Shown here: positions 5,735 through 10,060 of the stretch, piece by piece
Numbering within the stretch: position 1 is the stretch's first letter
Layout of the letters: the number at the start of each line of letters is the position of its first letter
NCBI GenBank assembly: GCA_023231365.1
Contig: JALNVO010000090.1
Location: 1-10,060, forward strand
From: Fibrobacteraceae bacterium
Lineage (GTDB): Bacteria > Fibrobacterota > Fibrobacteria > Fibrobacterales > Fibrobacteraceae
Reading direction: 5' to 3'
DNA: 10,060 nucleotides
Made by a program: the position numbers and the translations under genes
The notes under the pieces: generated by a model
The model's input: the letters and a program-made list of their open reading frames with translations, nothing else
What the model was told of the DNA's origin: nothing
Databases searched by the model: none

Positions 5735-6838
5735 ATGAGCAAGAAAATTTACAACTTCAGCGCAGGACCATCCGTCCTCCCTCAACAAGCCACTCAAGAA
5801 GCTGCAGATGCTATCCGCAATTTTGCGAATACCGGAGTAGGCATCTTGGAAATCAGCCACCGCACCAAAGCGGTCGAAGGAATGGTCGCAGAGACCTCTT
5901 CAATGCTTAAAAAGCTGATGGGCATCTCCGACAACTACGACATCGTTTATCTCGGTGGCGGCGCATCTCTTCAATTCTGCATGGTCCCGATGAACCTCCT
6001 TGATGAGAAAGCTTCCGCTGACTACATCACAACCGGCGTGTGGGCAAACAAGGCATTCAAGGAAGCAAAGCAATTCGGCACCGTGAACGAAATTGCAAGC
6101 TCCAAAGCTGACAACTACACGCATATTCCGAAAGATTTCAAGCAGACTCCGGGCGCAACCTACTTACACGTCACAAGTAACAATACCATCTACGGTACAG
6201 AATGGTTCCAGTTCCCAAAGGCAAATACGTTCCTCGTGGGCGATATGAGCTCTGACATTCTAAGCCGCAAGATAAACGTGGACGATTTCGGCCTCATCTA
6301 TGCCGGTGCCCAGAAGAATATGAGCTGCGCAGGCGTGACTACCGTTATTATCCGAAAGGATGTCCTTGGCCACGTAAATCGCACGATTCCGACCATGCTC
6401 AACTACACGACTCATATCGAAGGCGAAAGTATGTTCAACACGCCTCCTGTATTCGCAATCTTCGTGATGAACCGCGTATTGAACTGGCTTCTCCAGAACG
6501 GCGGTGTGGATGAGATGGAAAAGGTCAACATCCAGAAAAGTTCTACGCTCTATGATTTCCTGGATTCTTCCAAGCTCTTCATCGGTACGGCTGCTAAGGA
6601 AGACCGTTCCCGCATGAACATTCCTTTCGTATTCCGAAAAGACGCTGTGGATCCCGCAAAATCCGAAGATCTCCAGAAAGAATTTCTCGCATTTGCCAAG
6701 GAAAACGGTCTCGAACAGTTGAAGGGACACCGTTCCGTGGGCGGCTTCCGCGCGAGCCTTTACAACGCAATGCCGATTGAAGGCGTAAAGGAACTAGTTA
6801 AAGTGATGGGCGAATATGAGAAGAAGCTTCTCAAGTAA
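5735..6838 (+). CDS. serC: Phosphoserine aminotransferase
   Basis: 367 residues, the usual length. It is a PLP enzyme that converts 3-phosphohydroxypyruvate and glutamate to O-phosphoserine and 2-oxoglutarate in serine synthesis; many SerC proteins also act on 4-phosphohydroxythreonine for vitamin B6. Family landmarks are the N-terminal YNFSAGPSVLP, ISHRTKAVE (40-48), the cofactor-contacting LGGGASLQF (73-81) and DMSSDILSR (170-178). The Schiff-base Lys194 lies in YAGAQKNMSCAG, where MSC replaces the more common IGP or LGP. The C-terminal substrate motif is GHRSVGGFRASLYNAMP. The ATG at 5735 follows an AAGGAC sequence about eight bases upstream. It is flanked by terminators on both sides, so it is a single-gene unit. 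Confidence 0.97.
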   Translation: MSKKIYNFSAGPSVLPQQATQEAADAIRNFANTGVGILEISHRTKAVEGMVAETSSMLKKLMGISDNYDIVYLGGGASLQFCMVPMNLLDEKASADYITTGVWANKAFKEAKQFGTVNEIASSKADNYTHIPKDFKQTPGATYLHVTSNNTIYGTEWFQFPKANTFLVGDMSSDILSRKINVDDFGLIYAGAQKNMSCAGVTTVIIRKDVLGHVNRTIPTMLNYTTHIEGESMFNTPPVFAIFVMNRVLNWLLQNGGVDEMEKVNIQKSSTLYDFLDSSKLFIGTAAKEDRSRMNIPFVFRKDAVDPAKSEDLQKEFLAFAKENGLEQLKGHRSVGGFRASLYNAMPIEGVKELVKVMGEYEKKLLK

Positions 6839-6859
6839 CCGACATTGAAATTCAGTTTC

Positions 6860-6894
6860 AAGAATCCGAGGCGTTGAACCTCGGATTCTTTTGT
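6860..6894 (+). terminator. Rho-independent terminator of serC
   Basis: AAGAATCCGAGG (6860-6871), loop CGTTGAA, CCTCGGATTCTT (6879-6890), then TTGT. The 12-bp stem is perfect. Confidence 0.9.
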
Positions 6895-7095
6895 TTAAAA
6901 CAGAAAAGCCTGCAGGGAAAGGGCACCCAAATTTGTTTTCAAAAGGGAATTACTTAGCAAATAACTTAAGCAATTCATCAGACACATTCCTTCAACAGAA
7001 TACCAGAAGGCGGTCTCACACTCCAAGCGAAGCAGGAGCTCCAGCTAATATAGAAGTATAAACTTTTTGTGACACAGCCGAAAAGATCAATCCCT
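6895..7095. other. Intergenic stretch with no recognisable gene
   Basis: Low-complexity AT-rich sequence between the serC terminator and the IS30 remnant. A minus-strand frame of roughly 50 codons ending at 6895 (reading RLECETAFWYSVEGM and onward) has only an internal ATG and matches nothing I know. It may hold the eroded remainder of the IS30 element, but I cannot identify its right end. Confidence 0.4.
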
Positions 7096-7272
7096 TTAGG
7101 GAAAAATCCAAGATAAGCCTTTTCTTCTGATTTCCCTTAAAACGAAGGAGCCTAGACTGTCGAGAGCGTTTCCTATTTCTTGTATGCCCAATCCGGAACG
7201 TATTCTAGACTTGATTTTTTCTCGCTCATAAAAGCTTAAGTGGCTATATATTTTTCCATATCTTCTAAACAT
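7096..7272 (-). pseudogene. IS30-family transposase fragment, N-terminal helix-turn-helix only
   Basis: 58 codons on the minus strand begin with ATG (7270-7272), preceded by a good AGGAG site (7278-7282). The translation contains YSHLSFYEREKIKSRI, then GLGIQEIGNALDSLGSF and VLREIRRKG. This aligns with the N-terminal DNA-binding region of IS30 transposases (pattern YxHLsxEEREkI...G.SireIAraLgRSpSTISREIrRNg). The second half of the helix-turn-helix has diverged (DSLGSFVLREI for GRSPSTISREI). The frame then stops at TAA (7096-7098), and no DDE catalytic domain follows downstream. It is probably a remnant, although an expressed HTH-only peptide cannot be excluded because start and ribosome-binding site are intact. 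Confidence 0.7.
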
Positions 7273-7471
7273 GGATACTCCTAGCAGAGTGTAAATACTT
7301 CATCAATTACCGAATATTCATTTTTTCCAAATCAAGATTTTCAGCATATTCCGCTTTGCAAAAACAGGTCTGATTATAGTCTTGTCCTCCCCCCAAAAAA
7401 GTCGACGCAAAATTGTACCGAATTTAAATACAAACTAAAAACCCATCCACAAATAAGCTTCGCATCCGAAA
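7273..7471. other. Leader region of the IS30 remnant
   Basis: AT-rich, no gene seen. Read on the minus strand from about 7437, TGTATTTAAATTCGGTACAA followed by TTTTGCGTCGAC could be a terminal inverted repeat of the element, but I find no matching partner on the other side, so the left end is only a guess. Confidence 0.3.
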
Positions 7472-7527
7472 CCTAGCGAAAAACGCTGGGCTATGAAGAC
7501 AAACGAGGCGTAGTGAAGCGAACTACG
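7472..7527. repeat. Two adjacent hairpins downstream of the FISUMP gene
   Basis: CCTAGCG, loop AAAAA, CGCTGGG (7472-7490, one T-G pair) and CGTAGT, loop GAAGCGA, ACTACG (7509-7527). Neither has a T-run, so they are not classical terminators. They lie about 75 to 130 bases after the FISUMP stop codon on the minus strand. Confidence 0.5.
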
Positions 7528-7601
7528 ATGAATAAACCTAAAGCAGCACAGCTATTGCACCCAGTCACACGGCGAATTGCTATTTACGGATAAACTAAGA
7601 A

Positions 7602-8708
7602 TCAGTCTCCATCAATACAGCGCACTGAATAGGCGTTCTTATTATTTGGGGCGAGTTCACGGACCATATTGTCGCCCATACGTCCCAGCACCCAAATCCA
7701 GATCGTTTCATTGCGACCATTCTGGGCACTCCAGAATGCGGCGTATTCGCCCATATCTACATAGCGGAAGCCTCTGCCAACTACATCCCGACGACCTGCG
7801 CTAAACACGGTAAACCCGTAATCATCTGTACCTCCACCGCCCTGCCAACCCGTCTTTGCCTTAAGCTTGGAACCGAACGCTCCGCAATTTTGGACCCCAT
7901 CATAGCAACCGGTAAGCCCTGTGAGCATATCCTGCCATTCTCGATCACGGGGCAAATGAAATCCCTTCGGGCAAGCCTGGCGGGCTCCTTCCAAAGTGTA
8001 AAGACGCCCCCCACGGGAACAATAGGAATCCTTGTCTTCATAACACCAAGATTCGCCCGGGATGTTGTAATTTACGTTTTGTGCAAGCCAAGTACGGCCA
8101 TCCACCAGAATCGTGCGATACGGTTGTCCATCGCGGGCATCTACAATCATACTGGAAGCATCTTTCACTTCGCTGCGATGTTCCTGTTCTTCAATGCGGA
8201 ATTCGGCAAGCTTATCCCGCTTGACTTTTTCAGATTGTTCATATTTGAGATTCCACCACTTCTGAACTTCGGTATTTTTAAACTTAATACGCATATCGCG
8301 AAGAGCATACAAGTCATCGCCACATGCAAGATCCACGCCCTTAATATTTACAACTTGGGACTCTTTACCAAAAGTCTGCGGACGATTGAAACAAGAAATC
8401 CAAGCCTCCTTAGTCTCATTACAAGATCCGTAAAAACCGTTCTTTTCAATCTTATCGGAAGAAACCTTCAAATTTCCAGACACAACAAAATCAAAGCCGT
8501 CACCTTTGACAGCAAAAGCAACCGGTTGGACTTCTCCATAATAAGTGTACTTGAAAAAGCGCACTTGCCCATCAATCGAAGCACGTACATAATCTCCCTG
8601 GCCCTCCGCATTGAAAATGGCATCCCAAGTTTTAGGAGACGACGCCCAAGCACCCGCAGCAACAGCAGTGAGTAACGGTATAATGGTTTTATAAAAATTC
8701 AACTTCAT
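7602..8708 (-). CDS. Secreted protein with C-terminal FISUMP domain
   Basis: 368 residues. A signal peptide (MKLNFYKTIIPLLTAVAAGAWA) with likely cleavage after Ala22 and no lipobox Cys points to export. Residues 23-145 are a beta-rich region of unknown kind with Cys96, Cys106 and Cys129. Residues 150-185 are highly charged and probably helical (WWNLKYEQSEKVKRDKL...), a likely linker. Residues about 188-366 are the FISUMP domain: DARDGQPYRTILVDGRTWLA, QNVNY, SWCYEDKDSYC, GRLYTLEGA, ACPKGFHLPRDREW, FWSA and the closing SVRCIDGD, with paired Cys at 222/230, 268/275 and 246/364. This domain is expanded in Fibrobacter; its function is unclear, with surface or binding roles suspected. The gene lies 48 bases downstream of hemB on the same strand. 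An AGGGA ribosome-binding site precedes the ATG. Confidence 0.88.
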   Translation of the reverse strand: MKLNFYKTIIPLLTAVAAGAWASSPKTWDAIFNAEGQGDYVRASIDGQVRFFKYTYYGEVQPVAFAVKGDGFDFVVSGNLKVSSDKIEKNGFYGSCNETKEAWISCFNRPQTFGKESQVVNIKGVDLACGDDLYALRDMRIKFKNTEVQKWWNLKYEQSEKVKRDKLAEFRIEEQEHRSEVKDASSMIVDARDGQPYRTILVDGRTWLAQNVNYNIPGESWCYEDKDSYCSRGGRLYTLEGARQACPKGFHLPRDREWQDMLTGLTGCYDGVQNCGAFGSKLKAKTGWQGGGGTDDYGFTVFSAGRRDVVGRGFRYVDMGEYAAFWSAQNGRNETIWIWVLGRMGDNMVRELAPNNKNAYSVRCIDGD

Positions 8709-8737
8709 TTTGCTTCCCTGAGAAGGAGATTCTGTTA

Positions 8738-8749
8738 GCCAATTTTTAG
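8738..8749 (-). promoter_or_regulatory. Candidate -10-like box for the FISUMP gene
   Basis: On the minus strand, CTAAAAATTGGC directly follows a six-T run (8750-8755) in the hemB-FISUMP gap, 29 bases before the start codon. It is the weakest match to the shared pattern. The gene may instead be read through from hemB, since no terminator hairpin is seen in the gap. Confidence 0.3.
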
Positions 8750-8756
8750 AAAAAAT

Positions 8757-9761
8757 CTACTTGCTTTGCAATAAGCGGGCAGCATCTTTTGCAAAATAAG
8801 TCCAAATCATCTTTGCCCCAGCCCGTTTAATTCCCATCAAGCTCTCCAAAACAACCTTATCTCGATCAAGCCAACCCGTTTCTGCAGCAGCAACAAGCAT
8901 TGCATATTCTCCGCTCACTTGGTACGCAGCCACAGGAATTTCGGCGAAATCGGCCACTTCGCGAATTACATCAAGGTAATAGCCTGCTGGCTTAACCATC
9001 ACAATATCTGCACCCTCTTCGATGTCGAGAGCCACCTCATAAAGCGCTTCACGCCTATTCGCGGGATCCATTTGGTAAGTCTTCTTATCACCCGCTTTCG
9101 GAGCCGACCCCAGCGCATCGCGGAACGGGCCGTAGAATGCCGAAGCATACTTTGCGCTATAAGCCATAATAGACGTATTCTTAAAGCCGGCAGAATCCAA
9201 ATCCGAGCGAAGTACGCCGATCCGCCCATCCATCATATCAGAAGGGCAAACAAAGTCCGCACCCGCTTTTGCATGACAAAGCGCCATTTTAGAAAGAACT
9301 TCGACCGTCTCGTCATTCAGGATTTCACCCGTGTTTGAAACCAAGCCATCATGTCCATCACTGTTGAACGGATCTAGCGCCACATCCGTCATCACGACAA
9401 CATCCGGAAATTTTTTCTTCACCGCAGCAACGGCACGAGGCACAAGCCCGTCGGGATTGTAGCTTTCCCGCGCCGTAGAATCCTTTTTAGCGTTTTCAAT
9501 GGACGGAAACGGAGCGATAGCCTTTACGCCGAGCGAAACGCATTCTTCGACTTCTTTCAAAAGGATGTCGATACTCTTGCGGGTTATTCCCGGCATAGAA
9601 GGAATTTTTTCTTCCTTGCAATTCCCCTCCATAATGAATACAGGATAAACAAAATCCTTTACGGAGAGGGACGTTTCACGGACCAAATCCCGCACCGTTT
9701 CACTCTTGCGGTTGCGGCGGGGACGATGAACCAAATCCAAAGAATACGAAAAATCAGACAT
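8757..9761 (-). CDS. hemB: Delta-aminolevulinic acid dehydratase (porphobilinogen synthase)
   Basis: 334 residues. It joins two 5-aminolevulinate molecules to porphobilinogen in tetrapyrrole (haem, corrinoid) synthesis. The Schiff-base lysines are Lys204 in MAYSAKYASAFYGPFR and Lys257 in DIVMVKPAGYYLD. The metal site reads DVALDPFNSDGHDG (126-139): Ala and two Asp stand where zinc enzymes have three Cys (DVCLCxxxxxGHC), so this is the Asp-type, Mg-dependent class as in Pseudomonas. The arginine-rich RPRRNRK at the N-terminus is also typical. I chose ATG at 9761 over the in-frame TTG at 9767 because GAGGAA lies about eight bases before the ATG but only two or three before the TTG. It is downstream of res on the same strand with a 41-base gap and upstream of the FISUMP gene. 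Confidence 0.96.
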   Translation of the reverse strand: MSDFSYSLDLVHRPRRNRKSETVRDLVRETSLSVKDFVYPVFIMEGNCKEEKIPSMPGITRKSIDILLKEVEECVSLGVKAIAPFPSIENAKKDSTARESYNPDGLVPRAVAAVKKKFPDVVVMTDVALDPFNSDGHDGLVSNTGEILNDETVEVLSKMALCHAKAGADFVCPSDMMDGRIGVLRSDLDSAGFKNTSIMAYSAKYASAFYGPFRDALGSAPKAGDKKTYQMDPANRREALYEVALDIEEGADIVMVKPAGYYLDVIREVADFAEIPVAAYQVSGEYAMLVAAAETGWLDRDKVVLESLMGIKRAGAKMIWTYFAKDAARLLQSK

Positions 9762-9782
9762 TTGCAAATTTCCTCACAACAT

Positions 9783-9793
9783 CCGAAATTTAG
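9783..9793 (-). promoter_or_regulatory. Candidate -10-like box for hemB
   Basis: On the minus strand, CTAAATTTCGG follows TTTTTTG and lies 21 bases before the hemB ATG, between the res stop codon and hemB. Confidence 0.4.
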
Positions 9794-9802
9794 CAAAAAA
9801 GT

Positions 9803-10060
9803 TTACTTACCTACCAGATCCCCGACCTTGCTCACCACCCGGTATACCAGCCCATCAAATTCCTTGAAATGCGCGGCACCGCATTTGATCTTCTGCTGTT
9901 CACTTTCACGAAGTTTTGATAAATCAACCTGGGGAGTGCCCGTGTCCTTGGTCTCTGCAACGAAATAAATTTTTCTGTCACCCTCGAATACGACCGCCCA
10001 ATCGGGATTATAGTTTCCTATCGGAGTCGGAATTTTAAACCAGTCGGGCAGTTTGAAATA
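9803..10060 (-). CDS. res: Type III restriction endonuclease Res subunit, C-terminal end (partial)
   Basis: Only the last 85 residues are in the window; the gene continues beyond 10060. The visible part starts YFKLPDWFKIPTPIGNYNPDWAVV and continues IYFVAETKDTG. This is the PD-(D/E)xK nuclease core found at the C-terminus of type III Res proteins: Asp20 in NPDW, then Glu36 and Lys38 in ETK. ESEQQKIKCGAAHF is also a standard Res segment. Such proteins combine an N-terminal helicase/translocase with this nuclease and work with a Mod methyltransferase. Mod and the helicase part should lie outside the window. The stop TAA at 9803-9805 follows a short tail (VSKVGDLVGK). The nuclease residues look intact. 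Confidence 0.88.
   Translation of the reverse strand, partial: YFKLPDWFKIPTPIGNYNPDWAVVFEGDRKIYFVAETKDTGTPQVDLSKLRESEQQKIKCGAAHFKEFDGLVYRVVSKVGDLVGK

Noticed and set aside
6895..7060. Minus-strand frame reading RLECETAFWYSVEGM onward
   Set aside because: It has no start codon apart from an internal ATG, no ribosome-binding site and no known similarity.
7890..8675. Plus-strand frame of 261 codons
   Set aside because: It is antisense to the FISUMP gene, which has a signal peptide and a recognised domain.
9726..9968. Plus-strand frame of 80 codons
   Set aside because: It is a shadow spanning the hemB start and the res end; no family features.

Overview
The window looks like chromosome from the genus Fibrobacter or a close relative. 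The main evidence is a secreted protein ending in a FISUMP (Fibrobacter succinogenes major paralogous) domain. Supporting evidence is an elongation factor G of the mitochondrial/spirochete-like EFG1 type, weak Shine-Dalgarno sequences, and a repeated promoter-like CTAnATTTnG motif behind T-runs, reminiscent of the TAnnTTTG box of Bacteroidota.

Layout: (1) 3-1436, the 3' part of an AT-rich multi-pass membrane protein, possibly a GT-C-type glycosyltransferase. (2) 1526-3634, fusA, followed by a strong terminator. (3) 3686-4940, a mobile-DNA scrap yard: a tight cluster of nested hairpins (3686-3861), a decayed IS200-type tnpA (about 3915-4469, minus) and a second, internally deleted IS200/IS605 remnant (4531-4843, minus). 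The second remnant lies just downstream of (4) a tRNA-Arg(TCU) gene with its own terminator (4940-5041, minus). (5) 5130-5654, a small HD-domain protein of the ppGpp-hydrolase type that has lost catalytic residues, divergent from the tRNA. (6) 5735-6838, serC, with its own promoter-like motif and terminator. (7) 6895-7601, about 700 bp without an intact gene, holding a 58-codon remnant of an IS30-type transposase (helix-turn-helix only) and two hairpins. (8) 7602-8708, the FISUMP protein, and 8757-9761, hemB, both on the minus strand. (9) 9803-10060, the C-terminal end of a type III restriction endonuclease (Res), minus strand, running off the window.

Most genes here are separate transcription units of core metabolism and translation (EF-G, tRNA, serine synthesis, tetrapyrrole synthesis). 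They show little functional coupling; hemB and the FISUMP gene are the only plausible co-transcribed pair. The accessory content sits between them as three transposase fossils, structured palindromic DNA and the end of a restriction gene. I see no convincing complete new multi-gene system. The points most worth a second look are the HD pseudoenzyme, the hairpin cluster at 3686-3861, the composite IS605 deletion derivative and the shared promoter motif.
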